A stretch of 64,000 nucleotides of DNA from Periconia sp. R9002. Lineage: Eukaryota > Ascomycota > Dothideomycetes > Pleosporales > Periconiaceae. Positions 37,226 through 47,567 of this stretch are shown in pieces. Each line of letters opens with the position of its first letter. Within the stretch, counting starts at the first letter, position 1. A program made the position numbers and the translations under genes. The stretch lies in the NCBI GenBank assembly GCA_023627715.1, contig JAMAHW010000012.1:248001-312000 (forward strand). Direction: 5' to 3'. The notes beneath the pieces were generated by a model, which was not told the DNA's origin, did not search any database, and saw only the letters and a program-made list of their open reading frames with translations.

Positions 37226-40068
37226 GGAAGAGTTCAATTACGTAAACATCGACGGGCGTTTTGAGGAATCTATTCGTTGTGGTGTAGTAGGTTCTTGCAT
37301 GTTTCAACCGATGATATAACAGGTCGCTCGGTGAGACTGTGGTATATATTATGTTCCGGAAGATGATGGACGGCTTCTTACGCGAGACATGACATCACAT
37401 AGTGAGAGCATAGGGTGGAGATTTGTATAATAAGATGTTGGTGCAAGAGGCGCAGCAAGCACAGATTCGGTAAGTTGCACTGGTGTGTCTTGAATGGATT
37501 CCCGAACTGCGCTAAGATACGCCTTGAAACATGCACGTCTCACAACACATATGTACTATCAAGACCCAGAAGTGACGGATTCTGCCCCCCTTCCTTTTCT
37601 ACAAGGGAGGTAACTATGTAGTGTTAAACATGGGACTTTTTGTATGAGAGCATGATGTTGTATATGAAAAGAACTAATTATACACCCTTGATGAAGATCG
37701 GTTTCAACGGGGGGAGGGGGTTGTCCGTCGCTTCTAGGTGTTGGTAGTGAAGAGTTCTTTCAGGTATGTGTAACAAGATCGTGCGAAAATGACCATGGGC
37801 CCCCACGCCAAAGGACTGCATGGGGCCGATTTTTTCGCCCCTAAGTCCTTCGCCTCCACAGTAAGGCAGCAACATCGCAGTGTATTCCCATGACCGTTCC
37901 CCACCTTTTCCTCCAGACACTATGATGCAATGCTCCATTTTTTAGACAAACGCCTGATTCACCTTATCAGATTGCAATACTAGCCCGTATCCTTTTAGAT
38001 AGTAAGTAGAGTATGGACTTGAACATGTGAACAATTTCAATAAAGAATGGAACATATAGGAGGAGTCGACCATTAATACGCTGTTAGTCAGTTCCTTTGC
38101 TATGTTGATTAGCACCTCAGGAGTAGAAAAGCGCTGAGTGTTCTTACACCCCTCACCTCCCCCCTCTCCCCCCTCTGGAGGATAAGATTACAATAGGGGT
38201 CTGACGTGATGTCGGATTTTTTCTGCGCTTTGAACTTCTGCTTTGGGTTAAAAGATACACATCGCTGCATATAAGAATGAGATGTCGCTCGCAGGAACGT
38301 TCTCGCGGTAGTAGAGATAAAAATAGGCGTGATGGCGGGGGCGCTCAACGCCTGCGGTTGTTCTTGTACGTCACTTGGACTTCACTTGGACTGAGATAGA
38401 CAACGGTGTGATGGTTTTGAGGTTGAATAACAGAGAGGGTATGCGTGGCATGATAGCGTGAATCATGTGGTAGCTTAGGTGGTCTCTTCACTCGTGCGTC
38501 CCGTTTTCAGACAGGCAAATATTTTAATTTGTGTTAGTTTGAGAAGTATATTTCATCACATATTAAACATATGATTTATATCGTCGCAAAATATTGGATT
38601 CACTTCGGATAGCACTACAGCAAGTGTTCAGGATAACGGGGGTGAGGTCCAAGGCTCATAATGTATCGTATGAGGTAGATAATCAGGAGTAGATAACTAC
38701 CTAGTGTATCCTTGCCCGGATAAAATAAAGATATTCAGCTATTTGAATATTGACGAATGGACACCTGAAATATTGAAAAGTCATACATTACGGACACTTG
38801 GCTTGAAGAGGCTTAGCGCTCACCAAATTCATATTGAATCATCCAGCCTCTTGAATATCTGGCCAAATTGCTTGCCATTTTAGTTTGGGTCCGTGCTAAT
38901 TTTTCGAGAAGGGCTTTTAGAGGATTGTTCTTTTTCAATTCGACTCGGCACCGCCGTCGCTGTCCATATCGTAAGTAATGCTTGTTAGATGGCAGTTAAC
39001 AACATCATACACACCCTTCGTCAACTCCTTCTTAGATTTTCGAAAGGTTGATAGTGTCTGTTATCTTCTTATTACGGTTCTTATAGACGCCGTTTTGTTC
39101 ATCACGATCCTTAGTGTCATCAATAATGGACATATTTACGTTTGCCATTACTTTAAGGAATTTTTTAATAGACAAATAACTGTCTAATATAGGCTTCCTT
39201 CGCCGTTCTCTTCTCCGTTTCGCCAAACTTATTGTATTCTGATGTGAACTTGTCGAGGTAGCAGTAACATGTCTGAGAACACCAATGAGATCTAGGCTCT
39301 TCTTCTTCTTGTAAAGAGTACAGCTAGCTAAAGGTAGCGAAGTGGCAGATCGAGGTGAGCGGGGAAAAAACATGGTTAGAAGCGTAAGTATGTTGCGGCC
39401 GAAGAAGGTGTTCCAAATAAGCAATACGTAAGCATAAAAATAGGGTAAACCAAAGCGGTATAAGCAAACGATGCGCTCATTAATCCGATGCCGGAAATGT
39501 GGTGAGCACCTGTGGTACAGATGTGGTGATGACAGATAGACACGTTGATGACAGTCAGCATTATCTAGATATGAACAGAAAATATTTTGCTGTGAGCTAC
39601 TCACACATTAACATCACACAGCGGAATGTCAGCCATTTGGCACAGATCATTATTGTCACTTTATGCGACGTCATATGTAAGCAGTGGCGCAGTTTGAGCA
39701 ACCATTCCCAAATCTAAACCACGAATGGAATCTAAACCCTGACAGAAACATGAACACCAGAACAACTACCCCGAATCTGTTGAAACGCGTATTCCGTATG
39801 ATTGCAAAGTGCTAAATGCCTAGCATTTGGATGACGCTCGACAAGAATCATGTCTTTCTTCTCTTCAACTTCTTAGCATTGAACCAAGCACTGAGATACC
39901 ACCTACGGAACTATATAAGATCACGGTATTCTTGCCCTGTGACTTATTCAACAACAACTATCAAACCATCTTCTCAAGCTCGCCAGCATCATTTGCATCT
40001 TCCAAAGTATCTACCTTGCCCCCTACAACTCTTTAAAATTTGCAACAAGCGAAGAAAGTCAGCTCAAC
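37226..40068. other. Long AT-rich intergenic region
   Basis: About 2.8 kb, the longest gap. An 86-codon ATG frame on the minus strand (37678-37938) has balanced codons and could encode a small protein, but has no recognisable features. A 190-codon minus frame near 39032-39604 looks like chance in AT-rich DNA. A pyrimidine-rich run sits near 38148-38172. One TGGCTGAC element lies at 39628. I see no transposase or terminal repeats. Confidence 0.4.
39628..39635 (-). promoter_or_regulatory. TGGCTGAC element upstream of ADP-ribosyltransferase-like gene
   Basis: Exact copy on the minus strand, 434 bases before the start of the small secreted protein gene at 40069. It is further from its gene than most copies, so the link is weaker. 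Confidence 0.45.
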
Positions 40069-40650
40069 ATGTTCGGACACTCTCAAATTGCGCACGTCGC
40101 TACTTTCCTTGCCCTATTATCCCCTGCGTTGGCTACCGTCTATCGCATGGACTTTCGCTCGCCCCAAGAGATCCGAGATGCCGGAGGCTTTGTGGCTCGA
40201 AATCCTGCCGGGACCGGGTCTGTTCTTGACCATGTCAGGAAGAAGTTGGGTGATGATGATCCATGGGTTTCAACCACGACCGATGAGGATGTTGCTAAAG
40301 GTAAGGATCACTGTTCAAATCCCATGTCTGAGAAATTTGCTAATCATAACTTTTCTTTTGTAGCCGCCGCCATGTCCCCAGGTGAAGTCTGGGTGTACCA
40401 CATCTCCGAAAACGGCATCAAATTTGTTGACACCAAGGACGCGTTCAAGGAAGCGGGGGAAGAACATCCTAATCCTGGAGAGAAGGAATGGTCAGTGAAG
40501 GGCCAGATTGACTGGGATAGCATTATCAAGTGGGACGTCTACAAGAGAAGCAAGAAGGTTAGCGATCAGACTCGAGACGACTTTGAGGACGGGCAATCCG
40601 ATAAGAAGCGTTCGGTCCCTTTGGTTAGTTCGGTAAAGTTCAGGGCTTAA
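40069..40650 (+). CDS. Small secreted ADP-ribosyltransferase-like protein (enterotoxin-A fold)
   Basis: Secreted protein of about 172 residues with features of the heat-labile-enterotoxin-A/pertussis-type ADP-ribosyltransferase family, which transfers ADP-ribose from NAD to proteins. ATG at 40069; a signal peptide covers about residues 1-22. Directly after it comes VYRMD with the NAD-binding Arg (R26), then RSPQEI..GGF, an STT triplet at residues 68-70, and an E-x-E (GEKEW, E117 and E119 in spliced numbering). All three catalytic landmarks are present in order. The intron 40300-40362 (GTAAGG, CTAATC branch, TTGTAG) is 63 bases with no stop, so both forms stay in frame. No B subunit is visible nearby. 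It may be an effector or a defence factor. A TGGCTGAC element lies 434 bases upstream. Family call moderate, target unknown. Confidence 0.65.
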   Translation: MFGHSQIAHVATFLALLSPALATVYRMDFRSPQEIRDAGGFVARNPAGTGSVLDHVRKKLGDDDPWVSTTTDEDVAKGKDHCSNPMSEKFANHNFSFVAAAMSPGEVWVYHISENGIKFVDTKDAFKEAGEEHPNPGEKEWSVKGQIDWDSIIKWDVYKRSKKVSDQTRDDFEDGQSDKKRSVPLVSSVKFRA

Positions 40651-41539
40651 GTCTAACTGTTCCGATGTCCTGGTAATCGCAGCACGCAACCGCCCCGACA
40701 TCCCGTCTCCCGATGCATATTCTACGACACTGTTTCCAACGTTCCTTTTTCTAAATCTTAAGTAGCTCATCCTGTCATGTACCTATAGAAACACTCTCTT
40801 TTCAAATGTAAATTCTATTTTCTGTCAAGCATATGTTCTCTGTTAAAAGTGAATGTGAAAGTGTACCATCTGGGTATAAAGTCACTTTGAACATACCTAT
40901 AATATCTAAGTGAGGTTTCAAAAGTATTTTCTTGCATACTCCTGTAAGTTGGCCAACCTGGAATGATGCCCCTAAGGGTCAGTCTGTCAGTGTCGAGACG
41001 AGAGCGTGCACTCACCACAAGTTCAGATACAGTTGCTTAGATAATCCCATCATGCGATTGGGGGCAATTATGATCGTCATGTCATCTTGGATAGTGAGAA
41101 CAGGCCATCAGAATATATGTTGTCATTGTTAAACCCTCACAAAAGCTTCCAAATGTTGGTGGCCTGCTTCGTTTTTGTAACCCAATATCAGATACTGAAT
41201 TTATGTTCATCGCGATAGACAATTTTGCGTTGATGAATTCCTAATACCAATTGCGAAGCAATGAATTTTCCAACAGTATCAACACTGTAAGGAACAATGA
41301 GGTCCCGGTGACAAGCGTTCTCACGGTAAATTAAAGAACTGTGTGGTAGAGAAGACAGGGAGTAGGTGGGAAACGAGTAATTGTCGCAAAAATAGGTTGC
41401 AGTGTATCAAGAAAGATCGGATATACTTATGTGGTATTAATTACAGGTACCGCGCAATAAGACAACAACGTGATGACGCCTTCAAGCTTGTGAGACAGTC
41501 TCATATAATTCCACACACACTCATCTTTTCGATCCTAAA
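40651..41539. other. Convergent intergenic region, no gene recognised
   Basis: About 0.89 kb between the 3' ends of the secreted-protein gene and the small unknown gene. Only short frames without features. Confidence 0.5.
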
Positions 41540-41992
41540 CTAATCCTTTGCATTCTCAAAGTCGCATTTAAGAATGACTCTAGCTAGAGTTGCAACGTTC
41601 TCTTTGGCCTTTTCAACATCGTCTTTTATACCAGGAACTTCTCCTTCCCAGGTCATGCTGTGGATCTTTGCGCTTGCGCTGATTTCATGACCTGATTTTG
41701 GTGCAATGTGAAGTATGTACTCCTCCTCGTGTACAAAGTGTCGAACGACGTGGATGTGTGTGTTGCCATTTTCCTCCTCAATTAGCCAAGCATATTTGTC
41801 GTCCTGGCTTTGGGGTCGGAAACCAGCTTTGAGCTTTTCCATATCGGTATTACTAACCGCCAGATCCCAAGGTGTTGTGAGAGGCTTCTTCATTGGCTTT
41901 ACCAATTTGGGCTCGTGTATATTTAAACGCCACCTGTTCCAGAATTCCTCATCCTCCTCCACATTGCGTTGCACGTTGCTGTTGGACGTCAT
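41540..41992 (-). CDS. Hypothetical protein, about 150 residues
   Basis: Not recognised. The ATG at 41992 (MTSNSNVQRN) is the first in frame; the frame continues a few codons upstream to a possible acceptor (TCTCACAG) that could mark an intron in the leader or an extra first exon. The protein is soluble and mixed-charge: an acidic start (NVEEDEEFWNRW), a strand-rich middle (AWLIEEENGNTHIHVVRHFV and YILHIAPKSG) and a helical end (VEKAKENVATLARVILK). No signal peptide or membrane segment. It is divergent from ATP-grasp B and shares that intergenic region, which carries two TGGCTGAC elements, so it may be a cluster member. Confidence 0.6.
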   Translation of the reverse strand: MTSNSNVQRNVEEDEEFWNRWRLNIHEPKLVKPMKKPLTTPWDLAVSNTDMEKLKAGFRPQSQDDKYAWLIEEENGNTHIHVVRHFVHEEEYILHIAPKSGHEISASAKIHSMTWEGEVPGIKDDVEKAKENVATLARVILKCDFENAKD

Positions 41993-42665
41993 TCTGAGAT
42001 CGAAATCGCGCACTATCCTCGCTGTGAGAATAATTTAAATATTGAAGATTGGAGTGAGAAGTTCGTACGTGCCGAGGTGTTTCTCTGATCGGTTTTGGGA
42101 GTCAGGTGTAAACGTGTTGTTCGACCTGAGTAATGAGTTTTGAGGTTCTGGTAGAAGAAGAAAAGAATCAAGTTCCAACTCGAGGGCGAGGCGGTGCTGA
42201 ATATATACCTAGGCTGCAGTACTACAATCTGCCTAGTACCGTTCATCAGGTGACATCATCGTCTAGATCAAATATGGTTAGCTCGATATATTTTCTGTAT
42301 GTACACTAAAGCTACTTTATATAATTTCTTATTCGTAATAATGCGATAAATATTGATAAATAAGCCATTTCTCACTTTTTATATACCGATAAAAAATATT
42401 AACAACTGCATACATTGTTGCAATCTGCTTGGGCTTTGGTCGTTGTACAAGATCGTTGTCTTACGCAGTCACGAGGAAATCCGAAAGCGTTATGCAACCG
42501 CTCGAAGCTTTAGTGACTTGCTGTTGGCATAAACCTTCGGCATAGTTTGGTCTATGCCGTAGCCCCGAGTGGAATAAGATTGACAGGTATGTGACATCAT
42601 ATTTTTTCTGCAAAACCTAAGGATCATATTGATACTTGTAGCTGGGCAGTGCGTGCGGCTCTTTT

Positions 42666-42733
42666 TGGCTGACACGCCATAAGGGCGCATTTCTCGCGCT
42701 AGTACCATAACCACAAATATCCGGATGGCTGAC
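42666..42733 (+). promoter_or_regulatory. Two TGGCTGAC elements, ATP-grasp B promoter
   Basis: Exact copies at 42666-42673 and 42726-42733, 311-371 bases upstream of ATP-grasp B, with a one-mismatch copy on the minus strand at 42834-42841. The rest of 41993-43043 has no gene; its left half is very AT-rich. Confidence 0.6.
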
Positions 42734-43043
42734 AAAGACCTCATATCCAGATTGCCGAATCCAAAACAGCGCGGGTAAGGCTCATCTTGAAACCGCCCCA
42801 TGATGATGATGTTCCTTGGCTTCGCTTCGTCTTGTCAGCCTCAAGCTTTCTACTGCAAAACGGTGATGTCAATAGGAAAAACTATAGCTATTTTGACTCT
42901 TTGTGTTCTCATATCGGCTCCATTTTCAGTCACTACCCATGGTTTCGCAACCCCAACTTCGCAGCTAATTACATTCCAAAGATTCTTTTTTCTTTCCAAT
43001 CAGAACACTCGTCATATTGTCATTCGTTCTGCTATCTATCCTT

Positions 43044-44459
43044 ATGGCTTCAAAATTTCCCCTTGTACAGGCCGATCGGACTCTGTATGATCTGTACTCA
43101 TTAGATGGCGGTGACCCTAATGAAGTCGCACATGTTATTGCGCTTTGTCCCCCGAAAGGATCAATATCCTCATCATTACCCGAAAATTTAAAATATACAT
43201 TTCAGTCCCCTCTGTCACCGAGGCTCGACAGCGAGTTCATCGCAAGAATCTGCCTTGGCAATGGTTCACAGAATCATGCCTTTGCGGCAGGCCCTCTGCA
43301 GCTGTATCTGTTCGATATTGATCCTCCTAGGGCAGACGCCCAGAACGGGGTCGCAGACACCCCATCCGCAGCACATATTGATGCTCAAAGAACCTTCAAT
43401 TCCCTCGTTCCAGCTCAGCGTCCGAATCTCTCCCTCATTCCGAACCCTGCCGGATTCAAGCCTAAACCTGGAGTAAAAATCTCACCTTACCCTCCACTTG
43501 ACTTCCTCGATAAGCATCTCACCATCGTCAACCAAGACGTACATTACGGTCTCATGTCGAAGCGTGATCTGGCTCTATCTGGTCTACCGACACCCCAAAC
43601 TCAAGTAATTGAGTCATTCCTCTCACCGGAAGATGTACTGGACGATAATGTAGTGGAGGCCGAAGCACGCCGCATTGTTGGAGTAGTACGAGATCGACAT
43701 ACTCCCTTTGTAGTCAAGTTTCCGCAATCCCTGGCCGGTCAAGGCGTTTTCGTCATTAAGACCGAAGCTAAGAAGGCGCAGCTAATGAAACTGTTCGAGG
43801 TGGAAGTTGCGCGCATGCTACGCCGTCTCACTCCAGACAATAAGCACCTACGACCTGCCAGCCTACTTATCCAGGATTACGTCCAGGGTAACACTAGGAA
43901 CCAATCAATGTTCATCACCAAATCAGGCAAAGCAGCATTCATCTGCACCGCCGAACAATTCCTTGATAAAGACGGCCTTTATCGGGCTAGTATCATTGAC
44001 TATGAGCGTCAGGCCAGATACAAGAAGGAATATGGCGATATAATCAACAAAGCCGCATCGTACTGTCATGCAAGGGGTTACTGGGGTCCCCTAGGTTGTG
44101 ACGTCATGACTGATTCTGCTGGACAGCAACATATCGTCGACCTGAATGTTCGCATTACTGGAGATTATTTCATGGGACTGTTGAAGGGTCATTTCTATGA
44201 AAAACGCGGATTCGGCTATGCTTACTTGATTAATCCCTTCGCTGTTCTCGGCACCAGAGATTCATTCGAAGAAATGTTTGAGAAGGAATTGGTAGAGGGT
44301 CGCATGGTCATAGTAGGATGGGCGAGTGGAAAAATGGGTGCACATAAATACAGTATAGGCTCAGTTCTAGTCGGAGGAACTAACCATGAGCATTGCCTAG
44401 AGCTAGCGGATCGCATTGACGCGATTGCGCTTCCAAAGCCCCAACAGGAGCAACCGTAG
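43044..44459 (+). CDS. ATP-grasp domain ligase (paralogue B)
   Basis: Second ATP-grasp ligase, 471 residues, intronless. The start chosen is the ATG at 43044 (MASKFPLVQADRTLYDLYSLDGG); the frame is open for nine codons before it, but only from a TTG. Landmarks match paralogue A: PFVVKFPQSLAGQGVFVIK (K225), QDYVQG, GPLGCDVM (D353) and VDLNVRITGDYFMGL (D366, N368, R370). The glycine loop differs (SLAGQGV against GMGGHAV), and the region before the lysine is divergent, so the two may use different substrates. Two TGGCTGAC elements upstream link it to the cluster. Predicted to activate a carboxylate as acyl phosphate for amide or ester formation; the substrate is unknown. Confidence 0.85.
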   Translation: MASKFPLVQADRTLYDLYSLDGGDPNEVAHVIALCPPKGSISSSLPENLKYTFQSPLSPRLDSEFIARICLGNGSQNHAFAAGPLQLYLFDIDPPRADAQNGVADTPSAAHIDAQRTFNSLVPAQRPNLSLIPNPAGFKPKPGVKISPYPPLDFLDKHLTIVNQDVHYGLMSKRDLALSGLPTPQTQVIESFLSPEDVLDDNVVEAEARRIVGVVRDRHTPFVVKFPQSLAGQGVFVIKTEAKKAQLMKLFEVEVARMLRRLTPDNKHLRPASLLIQDYVQGNTRNQSMFITKSGKAAFICTAEQFLDKDGLYRASIIDYERQARYKKEYGDIINKAASYCHARGYWGPLGCDVMTDSAGQQHIVDLNVRITGDYFMGLLKGHFYEKRGFGYAYLINPFAVLGTRDSFEEMFEKELVEGRMVIVGWASGKMGAHKYSIGSVLVGGTNHEHCLELADRIDAIALPKPQQEQP

Positions 44460-44820
44460 CAGCTTTTTGTCTTGTGTCTCTTTGTATTATATTTAGGTAG
44501 AACTTGGTCCTTCCGTCATGCCTAGTCTTGTTTAAATGCTATATCGATATTCATTGTACAAGACTTTCCATGTATACCACTAACCGAATTCAATGGGGAG
44601 AACACCATAGAATCAACGTATCATCATTTCATGGCAAGTCCAGTACGTTAAGACTTTCTGCCTACAGTCGGGAATGTAATCCGCCGGATCAGAGTATCAT
44701 CTGTGAAGTGAATCCTCAGATGAATTTCTGATGAAGTTATTTCACTGTGGCACATTGATTCATCTCATCAAAATTAGAAACATAATCCTAGATTACACTT
44801 TGCTCTCGAGTCCTCATGAT
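44460..44820. other. Convergent intergenic region, no gene recognised
   Basis: About 0.36 kb between the 3' ends of ATP-grasp B and the SDR gene. Nothing recognised. Confidence 0.5.
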
Positions 44821-45817
44821 TTATTGTCTTCTATCTTGTACGATCATCTCCAGCTCATGCATCCCAAACCTTCTATACATTGTGAAATCGAGGATCCACT
44901 CCCCAAAGAGCGATAGCTTGTGAAGCAATATTGACATTCCACCATAATAAAACCAGTCCGACCTTCCGAACCAATTCCTCCAAAATAGATTTACCTCTGG
45001 TCGAAGCGCATTGTCCACCAGCTTATGCGCAAATACCTCAGTCGACATAGGCTTGGAAGTACTCTTCTGTGAAAATCCCAACCGAGCTTCATACAAATGC
45101 TTCGCGCACTGGTACAAGCTGTTCTGGGGTAACTTGGCTGATGAAGCGGCGCCTATGTTGCTTTTTACTGTGCCAGCCATGACGACCTGCACCCGCACAC
45201 CGAACGGTCGAAGTTCGGTACGAAGAGTTCGTGAATATGAAACCAACGCAGCTTTGCTACTCGCATATACCGAACCAAAAACATACGGTATGAGGGCAGA
45301 GATCGAGGCTACGTTGATTATCAAGCCTTTGGCGGGAATGATGAGATCCACGAATGCGGAAACCATTCCCATAACCCCGAAAACATTGGTCTCATAGACG
45401 TCGCGTGCATCATTGAGATCTATATCAGTAGCCGGCATAGTGAGTCCACGTCCACTGTTTCAAGCAATTAGTATGCGCCCGTAGCAGTATCTGGAGACAT
45501 ACGCATTGTTGACGAGGATATCTAATCTCCCACCCACTAGATTCCCAACTTCTCGTCGACAAGACTCGATGCTTGTAGCCTCTGTTACGTCAAGGGCAAC
45601 AGCGTCCATTCCTTGTCTGCGGAATTCCTCCAAGAGTTCTGGCTTCCGAGCCGTTGCAATAACATGATATCCGCGCTGGTGAAATTCTTTGGCTACTGCA
45701 TAGCCAATGCCACCTGGAGTGCACCTATTCATCTCAGCCAAGGAAATTAGGCTCCACGCTTCTCAAATTTACTTACCCTGTGATAAGCACACTCTTTCGT
45801 CCCAGAGGCCTAGCCAT
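44821..45817 (-). CDS. Short-chain dehydrogenase/reductase (AYR1-like)
   Basis: Classical SDR using NADP(H). ATG at 45817 (MARPLGRKSVLIT); two introns, one within the cofactor loop codon run, giving ITGCTPGGIGYAVA (TGxxxGxG), and one after NNA, giving NNAGRGLTMPATD. Other landmarks are the Ser in NVASISALIPY and the active-site YASSK. The C-terminal extension with hydrophobic segments and the GCTPGGIG loop resemble 1-acyldihydroxyacetone-phosphate reductase (Ayr1) relatives, which fungi often recruit to metabolite clusters. About 300 residues. It is divergent from the 2EXR gene with a TGGCTGAC element between them. Likely role: keto or aldehyde reduction on the polyketide product; this is inference. 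Confidence 0.87.
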
Positions 45818-46033
45818 TGTAGTGAACCTGGATGCGATGGGGGAAAGCGTAAAAGCAAGTTCGAAAGAATGATGTTGCGACTTGTGTTGTTGCTGTAGAA
45901 ATTGCATCCATAATTTTATTGTTTCAACTCATCAAATTTTGGGATAATTGCATTTCTTGATTCGTACGAGTGTCATCCTGCCTGAGTGGGATCCGAGACC
46001 ACTGCGCCACCCACAGCAGCCAGCTGACCTTCT

Positions 46034-46041
46034 GTCAGCCA
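46034..46041 (-). promoter_or_regulatory. TGGCTGAC element, SDR / 2EXR promoter
   Basis: Exact copy on the minus strand, 217 bases from the SDR start and 339 from the 2EXR start, with a weaker CAGCTGAC 13 bases before it. The remainder of 45818-46379 has no gene. Confidence 0.55.
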
Positions 46042-46379
46042 AACTAAACACCACTGTCCTCTGACGTCACAGGTGCATTAATTAATGTGAGTGTGGGTAG
46101 GCTCGACTTGACAAAATTTGCTATAAGCGATACTATCTGAAATTCGCCTCTGAGAAGCGCTCACATTCGGGCTCCCAGCGTCGCTTGCACTTTCTGGCCT
46201 CAATCTTTGTCAGAACTCAACCTTAGAGTGACTGTATACATTTCATGGGTACTGCACACCCTTGTAACAATGCTCGACAAAACAAGATCATCATACGCAT
46301 TGTCACATGAGCTCCAAGAGTCACCTGGCGTTTGAGCGGTCCAGCTATTTGGCTTTACAATCTCTTTGCTTGATTCAAC

Positions 46380-47567
46380 ATGGAATCGACCAACCAACCT
46401 CATCTTGATCCCATCAACTTTGATGAGAATGTTACACACGAAACACAAGCTACTTTCACACTATTTCCAATGCTGCCAGATGAACTACGCCTCAAGATAT
46501 GGCGACATGCGCTGGAGCAACATCGCATGCTCCAATTACATATCGGTCCCCGGCCAGAAATTCTCGCGTTACGATTTCCTTACGATAAAGAACAGCCACC
46601 CAATGCGGACGCGCCATCAATAATAGAGAGCGACGAACCAAGGTTTGAGGCTCATGTATCTGGACGTCAGATACTAAGCAAGCTCTTGCGGGTGACGCGC
46701 GAATCTCGAGAAGAGACATTGCGATTCTATCGAGTTCACATTCCTTGCACATTTGTGGACGAGAAAGAAAACATACAAGAACCCCATACGCTATACTTCA
46801 ACCCAGAGTTCGATTTTCTGCAAATAACCCTCCGGCTTTTGATCCGAGAGACTCTGTTTGACTTTATTTATCGTCTCAAAACGCAGTGGGATCCACGTCA
46901 TATCGGACTTCTCAACATAGCCATTGACTTCTATAGCGTATTAAGCTCCGAAATAGACCTAATCGACCCCTCTAATCTTGAGGAAAAAATGCGAACAAGC
47001 CTTGAACATGTATTCAAAGGTCTCAACGAAGTTTTTTTTGTGTTCACAACTAGATTCGGGCGTCAACTGTTGAGTTGGAAGAGCGCAACCGGATATGAAG
47101 ACTACCTATATAATCGTTCATTTCCCATTGCTGCTCATCTGCCCACTTTCAAACGTTTTCAAAAGGATCCGCGTGCGGTTAAAGAGGATCTTACGAAGAT
47201 CGTGATCAGTGATGGCGACAAAATGCAAACTGTTCATTATTGGTACAGAATTCTTGCGAAATTTCGCATCTCCGCTCCGAAGATCAACTATAAGGTACTT
47301 TTGCAATTCGATCCAACACTTCACTTTGGCAATATTTTCGATCGACAGACAGCAGAGCGGTTGAAAGAGAATGAGATATGGAAGCTAGAATCGGATGGTC
47401 GTGATCGCAATGAGGTTCCGGAGAATTTGGTGAGGCCGGCGTTCGGTTTCTGGCTCTTCCCTATAGAAGTACTCGGCAGTCCTGTTGTAGCTACACGAAT
47501 TCCATTGACAGTTCGTATGTTGGATCTGTCGGACTATACACCTGAACTCGGGTGTGTAGAATTCTAG
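46380..47567 (+). CDS. 2EXR domain protein
   Basis: Fungal protein of unknown function with an N-terminal 2EXR domain: FTLFPMLPDELRLKIWRHAL (about residues 25-44) is the diagnostic F-box-like opening, followed by LLRVTRESREETLRFY. Single exon, 395 residues, ATG at 46380. No membrane segment. The family is large and expanded in Pezizomycotina, with no known biochemical role; a link to ubiquitin ligases through the F-box-like helix is only a guess. It shares a promoter and a TGGCTGAC element with the SDR, so co-expression with the cluster is possible, or it may be a bystander. Confidence 0.82.
   Translation: MESTNQPHLDPINFDENVTHETQATFTLFPMLPDELRLKIWRHALEQHRMLQLHIGPRPEILALRFPYDKEQPPNADAPSIIESDEPRFEAHVSGRQILSKLLRVTRESREETLRFYRVHIPCTFVDEKENIQEPHTLYFNPEFDFLQITLRLLIRETLFDFIYRLKTQWDPRHIGLLNIAIDFYSVLSSEIDLIDPSNLEEKMRTSLEHVFKGLNEVFFVFTTRFGRQLLSWKSATGYEDYLYNRSFPIAAHLPTFKRFQKDPRAVKEDLTKIVISDGDKMQTVHYWYRILAKFRISAPKINYKVLLQFDPTLHFGNIFDRQTAERLKENEIWKLESDGRDRNEVPENLVRPAFGFWLFPIEVLGSPVVATRIPLTVRMLDLSDYTPELGCVEF

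Noticed and set aside
37678..37938. 86-codon minus-strand ATG frame
   Set aside because: Codon use looks acceptable, but there are no splice signals, homology or motifs to support it. Left as a possibility only.
38148..38172. Pyrimidine-rich run in the long gap
   Set aside because: A simple low-complexity run without repeat structure; no sign of a microsatellite of interest or a transposon end.
39032..39604. 190-codon minus-strand open frame
   Set aside because: AT-rich, low-complexity stretches, no recognisable domain and no convincing start context. Most likely a chance frame in a long AT-rich gap.
42013..42246. Minus-strand 77-codon frame starting with ATG, just upstream of the small unknown gene
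   Set aside because: It overlaps what looks like a promoter/leader with a TATATA word, and its composition resembles untranslated leader sequence. No domain; the ATG at 41992 is a better start for the gene.
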